Source: a virus
Virus record (IMG/VR): IMGVR_UViG_3300046011_000595
Span: 1 to 33,934 of that record
Direction: 5' to 3' (one strand)
DNA: 33,934 bases
Part shown: positions 22,351-29,670 of the stretch, piece by piece
Layout: each line of letters opens with the position of its first letter
Numbering within the stretch: the first letter of the stretch is position 1
Made by a program: the position numbers and the translations under genes
The notes under the pieces: generated by a model
The model's input: only the letters and a program-made list of their open reading frames with translations
The model's database searches: none
Told to the model about the DNA's origin: nothing

Positions 22351-22675
22351 TAAAAAAGTAGTTAGCCTAGTTAAAGAGCGGGCAGGGGGATACTGCGAAA
22401 AATGCGGACTCCCTGCCACCGACTCTATGGCGCTACACCACCGCAAGCTGCGCTCGCGGGGCGGCAAAGATACTCCGGCTAACTTGCTGGTAGTTCATCA
22501 TTCTTGCCACAACTTAGCCACAGACTCGATCCACCTTAACCCGGAAAAAGCGGAAAACAAAGGCTGGATGTGTCCGGGCTGGAAGGATCCGGAAGATCAT
22601 GTTTATGTAACGCCGGAAGGATCTTTTGCTTTATTAGACAATGAAGGTAATATCAAGATACTAGGGAAGGCATAA
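22325..22675 (+). CDS. HNH endonuclease
   Basis: 116 residues from ATG 22325 (22343 is an alternative start). Zinc-bound HNH fold: C24-x2-C27 in GGYCEKCG, MALHHRKLRSRGG with the catalytic His pair, NLLVVHHSCHN with the Asn and second metal His, and a WMCPGW segment. Such free-standing HNH proteins near terminase-distal ends can assist packaging or act as homing nucleases. It lies well upstream of the terminase genes, so the packaging role is less certain. Confidence 0.82.
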   Translation: MTKKKTMIDKKVVSLVKERAGGYCEKCGLPATDSMALHHRKLRSRGGKDTPANLLVVHHSCHNLATDSIHLNPEKAENKGWMCPGWKDPEDHVYVTPEGSFALLDNEGNIKILGKA

Positions 22676-22676
22676 A

Positions 22677-23039
22677 ATGAATATCACAGTTAAGGGTAAT
22701 GTCGGACAAGATCCGGAGTTTAAGGTAAGTAAGTCAGGCACACAGGTTTGTTCTTTCTCGCTGGCATACACGCCACGCAAAAAGCAAGGCACCGAGTGGA
22801 TAGACGGAGAAACAATGTGGTTCCGCGTAGTTCAGTTTGGCGAAAAGGCTGAGCAGCTCGCGGATCTAATTGCGAAAGGTGACGCGGTGGTAGTAGTAGG
22901 ATCTCTCTCGCAATCCACCTACCAAGCCAAAGACGGATCCGAAAAGACAAGTCTCGAAATAACGGCTACCGATGTAGGAGTATTGCCGAAAAGAACACAA
23001 AGTATCCGAAGTAGCCGGAAGGAAGATGTGCCTTGGTAG
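22677..23039 (+). CDS. ssb: Single-stranded DNA-binding protein
   Basis: 120 residues. Typical SSB OB-fold: N-terminal MNITVKGNVGQDPEFKVSKS, TMWFRVVQFGEKAEQLADLI, KGDAVVVVGSLSQSTYQAKDG, then a short linker and the acidic hydrophobic tip EDVPW, which is used to recruit partner proteins. The length is shorter than bacterial SSB because the linker is only about 20 residues. It serves phage replication and recombination. Confidence 0.93.
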   Translation: MNITVKGNVGQDPEFKVSKSGTQVCSFSLAYTPRKKQGTEWIDGETMWFRVVQFGEKAEQLADLIAKGDAVVVVGSLSQSTYQAKDGSEKTSLEITATDVGVLPKRTQSIRSSRKEDVPW

Positions 23040-23221
23040 ATGAAGAATGGCTGAGTGCGGCGGAAGTAGCACAAATACTGGGAGTTAATCTCAATAACTT
23101 ACGGCAAATCCAATACCGAAAGTCTTTAGCGTGGGGCAAAAAAAAGGGTAGAAGCGTGTTTTACCTAAGATCCGAAGTAGAAGCCTACGCAGCTCGGCGC
23201 GCAGCCCGTAATAAACTGTAA
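23033..23221 (+). CDS. Excisionase/MerR-like helix-turn-helix protein
   Basis: 62 residues from TTG 23033, with GGAAGGA upstream and a 7-base overlap with ssb. WLSAAEVAQILGVNLNNLRQ is a classic HTH with the xxAAExLGVxxxxLRxxR pattern and SVFYLRSEVEAYAARR the following wing/helix. Found in recombination directionality factors and in phage transcription regulators. No integrase is in the window, so an Xis role is unproven. Confidence 0.68.
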   Translation: MVDEEWLSAAEVAQILGVNLNNLRQIQYRKSLAWGKKKGRSVFYLRSEVEAYAARRAARNKL

Positions 23222-23230
23222 GATCTTTCT

Positions 23231-23407
23231 ATGATAGTCATAGATGATCGCCCGATTACAGTAGCCGATATTGACGAAGCATTGTCGCACATACGCGAAA
23301 TGCTCCAAGATCGCTACGGCAATCGCCTGACCCACCAACGAAAGCAAATGTTGCTGGAGTCTATCGATGATCTGCTTGACTACCGATTACAAATTACATT
23401 ACAGTAG
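23231..23407 (+). CDS. Small hypothetical helical protein
   Basis: 58 residues: MIVIDDRPITVADIDEALSH, then IREMLQDRYGNRLTHQRKQM and LLESIDDLLDYRLQITLQ. It fills the gap between the HTH gene and the modification operon and ends five bases before the ParB-like start. Highly helical, no recognised motif. Confidence 0.5.
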   Translation: MIVIDDRPITVADIDEALSHIREMLQDRYGNRLTHQRKQMLLESIDDLLDYRLQITLQ

Positions 23408-23411
23408 ATCT

Positions 23412-24110
23412 ATGAATATAGAGAAGGTAGCGCTGGACTCGATCCGCGAATATCACAACAACCCACGCAAAGGCAACACAACGCTAATTGCCGAGTCACT
23501 TTCGACTTACGGACAATACAAGCCAATTACAGTAAATAAAAGATCCGGAGAGATCCTTGCCGGTAATCACACTTACCGAGCCGCTAAAGAACTCGGTTGG
23601 TCGGAGATCGATGTTGTTTATGTTGATGTAGATGAAACTACGGCTGCCAAGATAGTAGCCATAGATAATCGCTCGGCAGATCTAGGTCAATACGATAACG
23701 AAAAGTTAGCAGCTCTACTAGAAACTTTACCTGAGTTAGACGGATCCGGTTATACGCTGGATGAGTTTGACGCACTAATTGCCGACATACAAGAAGAAAC
23801 AACTCCGGAGTTATCTAAGTCTGCTTTCTCTCAGGTAGAAGTAGGAGAGACGGGGCAAAGCGGAACCCGGTATATCGAGACGCTGGCTGAGTATGGCGAG
23901 CGCTACAATCAAAGAGCAACTCGTATGCTTATGGCGGACTTTCCGCCTGAGATCTATGTGTGGCTTATTGATAAACTTATCTTTGTGCGAAATACGCATA
24001 ATCTAACAAGCAACGGAGATGCCATAGTAAAAATGGCAGAGATAATCTCAGGGGAGAGCGCGCCACATGAGTCAAATCAAGATAGCGGATCTACCGATAC
24101 ACCGAATTAA
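23412..24110 (+). CDS. ParB/Srx-domain protein heading the DNA-modification operon
   Basis: 232 residues from ATG 23412; a longer open frame begins inside the previous gene and is not preferred. ParB-type N-terminus: IREYHNNPRKG, ITVNKRSGEILAGNHTYRAA (the GNHTYRA box replaces the GERRxRA of chromosomal ParB), VVYVDVDETTAAKIVAIDNRS, then a YTLDEFDALI segment and an extra C-terminal helical domain. There is no separate CTP-binding partner. In phages such proteins are found with base-modification genes and methyltransferases. It overlaps the dioxygenase gene by 44 bases, so a role in targeting or regulating modification, or a nuclease role, is plausible. Confidence 0.8.
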   Translation: MNIEKVALDSIREYHNNPRKGNTTLIAESLSTYGQYKPITVNKRSGEILAGNHTYRAAKELGWSEIDVVYVDVDETTAAKIVAIDNRSADLGQYDNEKLAALLETLPELDGSGYTLDEFDALIADIQEETTPELSKSAFSQVEVGETGQSGTRYIETLAEYGERYNQRATRMLMADFPPEIYVWLIDKLIFVRNTHNLTSNGDAIVKMAEIISGESAPHESNQDSGSTDTPN

Positions 24111-24945
24111 GCGAGTTCTATCAGAAGAACAAGCAAGCGAGTTGGTAGGCACAGTAGTTCCTGATTACGCGCCTAACTGCGAAGAAGCAGGTATATGGGT
24201 CGATGACGATACGGAAGAAATTGTTTTTGTCTATTTCCCGATGCCTGATGAAGTGAATATTTTGCGCAAGGCAGTTCTCAACATTAAGTATGGAGAGACT
24301 ATTCGCCAATCAACCGGACTCAAAAATAAGTCACGCACATTCGGTATGGCTCCGAGAAAGATCTATCAGAAGCGCGAGAGCTGCCGCCCTACTACGCTGG
24401 CACAAGAACAACCTATGGAACACGCAGTATTGGTGAAGTTTGCTGAGAAGTTCGCAGATATGTATAAAGAGTTCGCGCCACACTTATACGAAAACGACAA
24501 GAAAAACTTGGCTGACGCTGGACTTGATGATGAGTGGAGAATGACCGATGACGCGTTATGGACTTCCGGCGTAGTCAATAAGTCTTCTACGCTGCCTTAT
24601 CACCGAGACGGCTTTAACTTTGCTACTTGGTCCGCTATGCCGGTAATCCGAAAGAATATGGCTGGTGGTTATCTAACGCTTCCGGAATATAACTTTACTT
24701 GCTCATGCCGAGACGGGTGGGTAACTTTCTTTGCGGGATATAAGTATGTTCATGGCGTTACGCCTATGAGTCCGAAGACCAAAGACGCATACCGATACTC
24801 GGTAGTTTATTACGCCCTACGCGGCATGAAAGATTGTTTTACTTACGCGGTTGAAACTGCTAAGGCAAAAGAACGCCGGACCGCTCGCGAAGATAAAATG
24901 GCAGCAGTTCTTAAAGGCGAAGCGGAAGCACCCGTATTTAGATAA
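24067..24945 (+). CDS. TET/JBP-type 2-oxoglutarate/Fe(II) dioxygenase, DNA 5-methylpyrimidine hydroxylase
   Basis: 292 residues. Core jelly-roll motifs: H179-x-D181 in LPYHRDGFNF, a second metal His229 in YVHGVTP, and Arg243 in AYRYSVVYYALR for 2-oxoglutarate. The upstream GLKNKSRTFGMAPRK and the SSTLPYHRD order match phage TET/JBP proteins rather than AlkB or prolyl hydroxylases. TET enzymes oxidise 5-methylcytosine and JBP enzymes oxidise thymine, both in polymerised DNA; which base is used here cannot be told by eye. It sits in one operon with a kinase, an aGPT-PPlase-like protein and a PLP enzyme, which suggests the hydroxymethyl base is then hypermodified. Confidence 0.83.
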   Translation: MSQIKIADLPIHRIKRVLSEEQASELVGTVVPDYAPNCEEAGIWVDDDTEEIVFVYFPMPDEVNILRKAVLNIKYGETIRQSTGLKNKSRTFGMAPRKIYQKRESCRPTTLAQEQPMEHAVLVKFAEKFADMYKEFAPHLYENDKKNLADAGLDDEWRMTDDALWTSGVVNKSSTLPYHRDGFNFATWSAMPVIRKNMAGGYLTLPEYNFTCSCRDGWVTFFAGYKYVHGVTPMSPKTKDAYRYSVVYYALRGMKDCFTYAVETAKAKERRTAREDKMAAVLKGEAEAPVFR

Positions 24946-24962
24946 CGCAAGGGGAAGGCAAC

Positions 24963-26018
24963 ATGAACAATCTAAAGGAAGGCTTAGATTTCCGCCTACC
25001 GCAATACCGATACGATGTATTTCTTGATTTCTATGAGTTTCACTTAAAGTATCGCGCACATCCCGGTTGCGTCTATTACCTAATGCCCTATCTCCGGGAT
25101 CGCTACGGCTGGGATAACGAAGCAGCTCTATGGTTTGCGTTTATCAACGGCAATACGCAGAACCCGGTTACAAGTCTAATTCTCCACCGGAGATTTCCGG
25201 ATAAAGGTCAATGGCTGGATCTAGTTAAGTTCTATAAAGAAAACTATGAGCGGCTGGAGTTTGATACCGATAGGCGCTATCACAAGAAGTCTATGCCGGC
25301 AGCGATAGAGAGCTATCTTTCGCTGGTCGGTCCGGACCAATGGGATTTCTATACTGCTACGGCGCAACGGGGCTTCGGGGCGATGTGGAGCGCTGCTACT
25401 TCGATCTCAACCTTCGGGCGCTTATCGGCTTACTCCTATCTTGAATATGTGCGCATTATGGGTATAGATTTCGATTGTGACGATTTGATGTTGGCAGATC
25501 GAGACGGCTCGCGCTCGCATAGGAACGGCTTATGTATCGTCAGCGGACTCGATCATTACGATTGGCACAAAAGCAACCCTACTTTTGACGGGAACTACCC
25601 GCCGGAACTGATTGCTTCGCTCGAAACTATGGGCGCACAGATCCTTGCCGATATGAAGAAGCGAGCAGCTGGAAAGGATTACGAAAGAGATGTCTCTTAC
25701 TTTACGCTGGAGTCGGCACTCTGCACTTACAAGTCATGGCACCGACCAAACCGCCGATATCCTAATGTCTATAACGATATGTTATTCAATCGGATTAGAA
25801 AGAACGAAGCAGCTTGGCCCGAAGAAGATCTCTCGGTATTTTGGGAAGCGCGAAAGCATTACTTACCGGACTATCTCCGACTCGAAGATAACCCAAAAGA
25901 TCTCGGACTCAACCCAAGAAAACAAAATCACTATCTCACTACCGGTCAGGTAATTATGATGAACCGGGATTATCCCTACTACAAGAATGAATATAACGAT
26001 GAATACGATCTTTCCTGA
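24963..26018 (+). CDS. aGPT-PPlase-like protein, putative hypermodified-base pyrophosphorylase
   Basis: 351 residues; the ATG follows AAGGGGAAGG. It shows an all-helical, DNA-glycosylase-like pattern: FYEFHLKYRAHPGCVYYLMP, ALWFAFINGNTQNPVTSLIL (62-67 NGNTQN), GFGAMWSAATSISTFGRLSA, SHRNGL (185-190), and YFTLESALCTYKSWHRPNRR near the end. I recall this as the alpha-glutamyl/putrescinyl-thymine pyrophosphorylase group (clade 2) predicted in hypermodification operons by Iyer and colleagues. These enzymes are proposed to displace pyrophosphate from phosphorylated 5-hydroxymethyl bases with an amino-acid or amine nucleophile. The assignment rests on the pattern and on context with the TET/JBP and kinase genes. 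Confidence 0.7.
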   Translation: MNNLKEGLDFRLPQYRYDVFLDFYEFHLKYRAHPGCVYYLMPYLRDRYGWDNEAALWFAFINGNTQNPVTSLILHRRFPDKGQWLDLVKFYKENYERLEFDTDRRYHKKSMPAAIESYLSLVGPDQWDFYTATAQRGFGAMWSAATSISTFGRLSAYSYLEYVRIMGIDFDCDDLMLADRDGSRSHRNGLCIVSGLDHYDWHKSNPTFDGNYPPELIASLETMGAQILADMKKRAAGKDYERDVSYFTLESALCTYKSWHRPNRRYPNVYNDMLFNRIRKNEAAWPEEDLSVFWEARKHYLPDYLRLEDNPKDLGLNPRKQNHYLTTGQVIMMNRDYPYYKNEYNDEYDLS

Positions 26019-27048
26019 GCAGACCATAGACCGCTCGGTAATGCGGTGGGAAGATTACACATACACTCTCACGCCATTTGAGCAACATCAAGGCTTATGG
26101 TGGAAGCGCGAAGACTACTTTGCCCCGCTTGGATACGGCGGACCCAACGGAAGCAAGCTGCGCCAATTATTATTTCTAACAGATCAATATGTGGCAAAAG
26201 GTGGCAACGCTGGACTAATCACCGGCGCGAGTGTTTTATCTCCGCAGCTCTCGATGAGCGCGTTGGTATCTAAGCATTATGGACTCACGCCTACGCTAAT
26301 ATTAGGAGCGACCAAGCCGGAAACGGCAATCAAGCACGAAAATGTCTATATCGCCGCCGCAGCTGGAGCAGAGTTTATTTATACGCCCGTAGGCTATAAC
26401 CCGGCTCTTCAACGCGCAGTAAAGCAATACTCCGAGTCCGAGCGCTATAAAGATCATTACCGCTTGTGCTATGGGATTACGACACCGGAAGACGCTACCG
26501 ATGACGATATCCGAGCGTTCCACGAAGTAGGTGCGTATCAAGTCAAGAACCTGCCGCCCAACCTGACCACGCTAGGTATGACGGCGGGTTCCTGTAACTC
26601 TTGCGTATCGGTGCTATACGGAATAGCCAAGTATCGCCCCGCAGACTTAGAACGCGTTATCTTGTTCGGCATAGGTCCGACCCGGCTTAACTTTATCGAA
26701 GAAAGATTACGCAGGATCGAGAACGCTACCGGCATAGCCATACTGGATCTATTCCGCCGCAAATATCATCATCACCAAGATCTCGAAGCAGAACATCAAA
26801 CCGGTGGAGAGATCCTTATCGAACATTACGATCTTCACCATACCAAGTTCTCCGGCTATCAGGACAAAATGCCCTTCGAGCTGAGAGATAAGTCAATATC
26901 GTTTCACCCAACTTACGAAGGAAAGGCGCTTACATATATGGATCGCAATAGGGGAATGTTCGAGTGGTATCACGAACCTGACGGGAAAGCAGCATTTTGG
27001 ATCGTAGGCAGCCAACCGAACCGGGAGATAGTCGAGCGAGCGTTATGA
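25987..27048 (+). CDS. Fold-type II PLP-dependent enzyme (D-cysteine desulfhydrase / ACC deaminase-like)
   Basis: 353 residues, overlapping the previous gene by 32 bases; ATG 25999 is an alternative start. The PLP lysine is K57 in GGPNGSKLRQL, the GNKxRKL motif of the ACC deaminase/D-cysteine desulfhydrase branch. LITGASVLSPQLSMSALVSK replaces the usual QSNH region, and GMTAGSCNSCVSVLYGI (198-214) is the phosphate-binding loop. Such enzymes carry out beta-elimination, replacement or deamination on amino acids. Between aGPT-PPlase-like and kinase genes it may tailor the amino-acid adduct on the base or supply its amine. It is unlike the fold-type I decarboxylases reported in other thymidine-hypermodifying phages. 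Confidence 0.78.
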   Translation: MNITMNTIFPEQTIDRSVMRWEDYTYTLTPFEQHQGLWWKREDYFAPLGYGGPNGSKLRQLLFLTDQYVAKGGNAGLITGASVLSPQLSMSALVSKHYGLTPTLILGATKPETAIKHENVYIAAAAGAEFIYTPVGYNPALQRAVKQYSESERYKDHYRLCYGITTPEDATDDDIRAFHEVGAYQVKNLPPNLTTLGMTAGSCNSCVSVLYGIAKYRPADLERVILFGIGPTRLNFIEERLRRIENATGIAILDLFRRKYHHHQDLEAEHQTGGEILIEHYDLHHTKFSGYQDKMPFELRDKSISFHPTYEGKALTYMDRNRGMFEWYHEPDGKAAFWIVGSQPNREIVERAL

Positions 27049-27581
27049 AGACTATTTACCTAATCGGCGCACCGGGATCCGGCAAAACAACTCTCACCGA
27101 AGCCCTTACTCGGAACTGGATCGAAGTAGCCAAGCACGATGATCCGGTAAAGTGGAGAGAACATCAGACTCCTTACGGAACGGCTATCTCGCTGGGCTGG
27201 CTACGCCCTACCTTCGGGGGAACCGACACATTGGGAAATGCCGCAATACTGGAGATTGAGCCTTGGTATCCGACAATAAATCATGACATTGTGTATGGAG
27301 AAGGTGACCGCTTAGCCAATAGGCGCTTCTTCGATCTAGCAATTATGTATGGAGAGTTCCACTTGTTTTACCTAGATACTCACCCGGAGAGAGCTGCGCA
27401 ACGGCGTAAGTCAAGAGCTGCGATTACCGGTAAAGAGCAGAACCCGTCATGGGTCAAGGGTAGAGAGACCAAGCACCGTAATTTAGCGCAAGAATATAAT
27501 GCGACATTTATCCCGGATGCCTTGACTCCGGAAGAAGGCGCAAGCATAATTCGCGAAGTCGTATTTCCTACATTACAGTAA
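27045..27581 (+). CDS. P-loop kinase, putative 5-hydroxymethyl-base DNA kinase
   Basis: 178 residues from ATG 27045 (ATGA overlap; upstream in-frame codons lie inside the PLP gene). MKTIYLIGAPGSGKTTLTEA holds the Walker A motif at 8-16. SLGWLRPTFGGTD, DIVYGEGDRLANRRFF and FYLDTHPERAAQRRKSRA provide the nucleoside-kinase-type lid and base contacts. Kinases of this form were shown (Lee and colleagues, 2018) to phosphorylate 5-hydroxymethyl-uracil in phage DNA as the activation step for hypermodification. Its substrate here could be 5-hydroxymethyl-uracil or -cytosine. Confidence 0.75.
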   Translation: MKTIYLIGAPGSGKTTLTEALTRNWIEVAKHDDPVKWREHQTPYGTAISLGWLRPTFGGTDTLGNAAILEIEPWYPTINHDIVYGEGDRLANRRFFDLAIMYGEFHLFYLDTHPERAAQRRKSRAAITGKEQNPSWVKGRETKHRNLAQEYNATFIPDALTPEEGASIIREVVFPTLQ

Positions 27582-27585
27582 ACAC

Positions 27586-28077
27586 ATGGCAGGAAAAAAA
27601 CCGCGTAAAGTGCCGGATCCGGAGATTATTGACCGGGAACTCGCAGTAGTCGAGTTACGGAGAACAGGGGAAACTTGGGATCGAATAGCGAAGGTAGTTG
27701 GCTACGCGAACGCAGCAGGGGCATACAAGGCTTACAAGCGCGCCTTATTGCGGACCCTACAACAACCTACCGAAGAAATGCGGGATCTCGAATTAGACCG
27801 GCTGGACCGGCTACAAAGGGCATACTGGAAGCGAGCCATAGACGGGGAGACGCGAGCTGCGGACTTTATCCTGCGCGTAATAGATCGCCGCGCCAAGATC
27901 TTGGGCTTAGACGCTCCACAGAAGATACAAGCGGAAGTGGTGAATTATGACGGAAGCAGCAACATTGACTCCGACATCGAACGAATTATCCGATTACTCG
28001 ACCAAGTGGATCAGAGCCGCCCGCTACAAGTGGAGAGCGGAATTAGCGAGAGCGGAACAATTACCACCGGAGAGTGA
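27586..28077 (+). CDS. terS: Terminase small subunit
   Basis: 163 residues. The N-terminal HTH region (AVVELRRTGETWDRIAKVVG, GAYKAYKRAL) binds the packaging site, DLELDRLDRLQRAYWKRAID is the oligomerisation helix, and FILRVIDRRAKILGLDAPQK is the end typical of actinophage and related small terminases. The last 43 codons overlap the large subunit gene in another frame. ATG at 27586 follows the kinase stop directly. Confidence 0.8.
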   Translation: MAGKKPRKVPDPEIIDRELAVVELRRTGETWDRIAKVVGYANAAGAYKAYKRALLRTLQQPTEEMRDLELDRLDRLQRAYWKRAIDGETRAADFILRVIDRRAKILGLDAPQKIQAEVVNYDGSSNIDSDIERIIRLLDQVDQSRPLQVESGISESGTITTGE

Positions 28078-29326
28078 TTGGCATATTTGGCTTTATATGG
28101 CTGGTCGCGGTGCTGGAAAGACTCGAACGGCGGCTGAGTGGCTGGCATGGGAAGCAATACAACAACCGGGAACGCGTTGGGCAATAGTCGCGCCTACCTT
28201 CTCTGACGCGAGAGATACCTGCGCCGAAGGTGAGTCAGGCGTAATCTCGATCTTGCGTAGATACAAAATGCTTAGCAGCTGGAACCGATCTATCGGAGAG
28301 ATCCTATTGCGTAATGGATCTCGGATAAAGTTATTCTCAGCCGATCAGCCGGATCGCTTTCGTGGTCCGCAACATCATGGCGCTTGGTGTGATGAGTTAG
28401 CGGCATATAGATACTCAGACGCTTGGGATCAATTACAGTTCGGATTACGCTTAGGCGATAAGCCACGCATTATTGTTACTACTACCCCGCGCCCTACCCC
28501 GTTGATCCGAGCGCTCGCCAACCGAGATGACGGCTCAGTAGTAATCACTCGCGGATCTACTTTCGATAATGCGGCTAATTTAGCGCCTAGCGCGTTGCTG
28601 GAGTTACAGGCACGATACAACAATACCCGGCTAGGTCGGCAGGAACTATACGGAGAGATCCTTGAAGATGTAGAAGGCGCATTATGGACTAAAGGCTTAA
28701 TAGATCGAAATAGACTAAATAAAGCACCAAGTTTGGCACGAATTGTTGTATCCATAGATCCGGCAGTAACAAATACCAAAGACTCTGACGAAACCGGAAT
28801 AGTGGTGTGCGGATCTGACGCGGCTGGACATGGCTACCTGCTGGGAGATTACTCATTTCGGGGATCGCCGCTTGATTGGGCTTCGAAGGCAGTATCGGTC
28901 TTCGATGAGTTTAAGGCTGACTCGATCCTAGTAGAAGTAAATCAAGGTGGAGATATGGTTACTAGCGTTCTCCAACAGATCCGACTTGGCTTACCGATCC
29001 GGGAAGTGCGAGCGCATGTGGGCAAGAGACTCCGAGCTGAGCCGATAGCGGCTATGTATGAGCAGGGGCGTATTCATCACATTGGCGAGTTCGCGCAGCT
29101 GGAAGATCAAATGACTCTCTGGACTCCGGAAGAAATTAATTCACCGGATCGCCTTGACGCTATGGTTCAGGGTTTTGCGGATCTTCTTGGTACTATTAAT
29201 GTTGCAAATTACTTTGGAGCGCTCGCTAATTTCTGCCGTAAGTGCGGATTACCAATGCCGAAGTCAATGAGCCATTGTAGTAAGTGCGGAACGGCTATGA
29301 TAGCGCCGGATAGTAAGGGAGTATAA
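27947..29326 (+). CDS. terL: Terminase large subunit with C-terminal zinc ribbon
   Basis: 459 residues. ATPase: Walker A GRGAGKT (53-59), DARDTCAEG, and Walker B LWCDELAAYR-like segment at HGAWCDELAAY. Nuclease: VSIDPAVTN, LVEVNQGGDMV and DRLDAMVQG with acidic metal ligands. The last 30 residues (C430-x2-C433 ... C444-x2-C447) are an extra zinc ribbon not needed for the canonical fold. The N-terminus (ELARAEQLPPESDWHIW) is the expected lead-in to Walker A, so the start must lie upstream of it, and the 131-base overlap with terS is real. It cuts concatemers and drives packaging. Confidence 0.93.
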   Translation: MTEAATLTPTSNELSDYSTKWIRAARYKWRAELARAEQLPPESDWHIWLYMAGRGAGKTRTAAEWLAWEAIQQPGTRWAIVAPTFSDARDTCAEGESGVISILRRYKMLSSWNRSIGEILLRNGSRIKLFSADQPDRFRGPQHHGAWCDELAAYRYSDAWDQLQFGLRLGDKPRIIVTTTPRPTPLIRALANRDDGSVVITRGSTFDNAANLAPSALLELQARYNNTRLGRQELYGEILEDVEGALWTKGLIDRNRLNKAPSLARIVVSIDPAVTNTKDSDETGIVVCGSDAAGHGYLLGDYSFRGSPLDWASKAVSVFDEFKADSILVEVNQGGDMVTSVLQQIRLGLPIREVRAHVGKRLRAEPIAAMYEQGRIHHIGEFAQLEDQMTLWTPEEINSPDRLDAMVQGFADLLGTINVANYFGALANFCRKCGLPMPKSMSHCSKCGTAMIAPDSKGV

Positions 29327-29670
29327 TGGCAGTCGCGTATAACACAATAATAGATCAAGGCGCAGATTGGTATTTGACGGTAACTTATGAAAACCCGAAC
29401 GGCACTCCGATCAATATTACTTCTTACACTTCTGCCTTACAGATCCGTTCGTTACCTTCTGATCCGACAACAGTATTATCGCTTTCTACGGGAAGTGGGA
29501 TTACCATTACCGGAGCAACAGGAACAGTTGCGGTCCATGCCACCGCAACGCAAACAAGAGCGATAGACGAAGGCACTTACTACTATGATTTAGAAATTAC
29601 CGCGCCTTCCGGCGTAGTGACCCGATTAGTGCAAGGGCAGGTTGTTGTGAGTGCGGAAGTGACTCGATGA
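29326..29670 (+). CDS. Beta-sandwich structural protein between terminase and portal
   Basis: 114 residues, one-base overlap with terL (TAATG). YNTIIDQGADWYLTVTYENP, ITSYTSALQIRSLPSD, TVLSLSTGSGITI, IDEGTYYYDLEITAPSG and VTRLVQGQVVVSAEVTR form an Ig-like/BppU-N-like domain (QGadw, YTAxMQIR, GxYxYDLEI, VTRLxxGxVxV) that recurs in phage adhesin and decoration proteins. A virion surface or fibre-base role is likely; the position beside terminase is unusual. Confidence 0.6.
   Translation: MAVAYNTIIDQGADWYLTVTYENPNGTPINITSYTSALQIRSLPSDPTTVLSLSTGSGITITGATGTVAVHATATQTRAIDEGTYYYDLEITAPSGVVTRLVQGQVVVSAEVTR

Noticed and set aside
23412-24110. Plasmid partition system from the ParB-like gene
   Set aside because: No ParA ATPase or centromere repeats are nearby; the gene overlaps the dioxygenase and belongs to the modification operon.
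25690-25953. Plus-strand open frame within the aGPT-PPlase-like gene
   Set aside because: Alternate-frame shadow without ribosome binding site or recognisable protein features.
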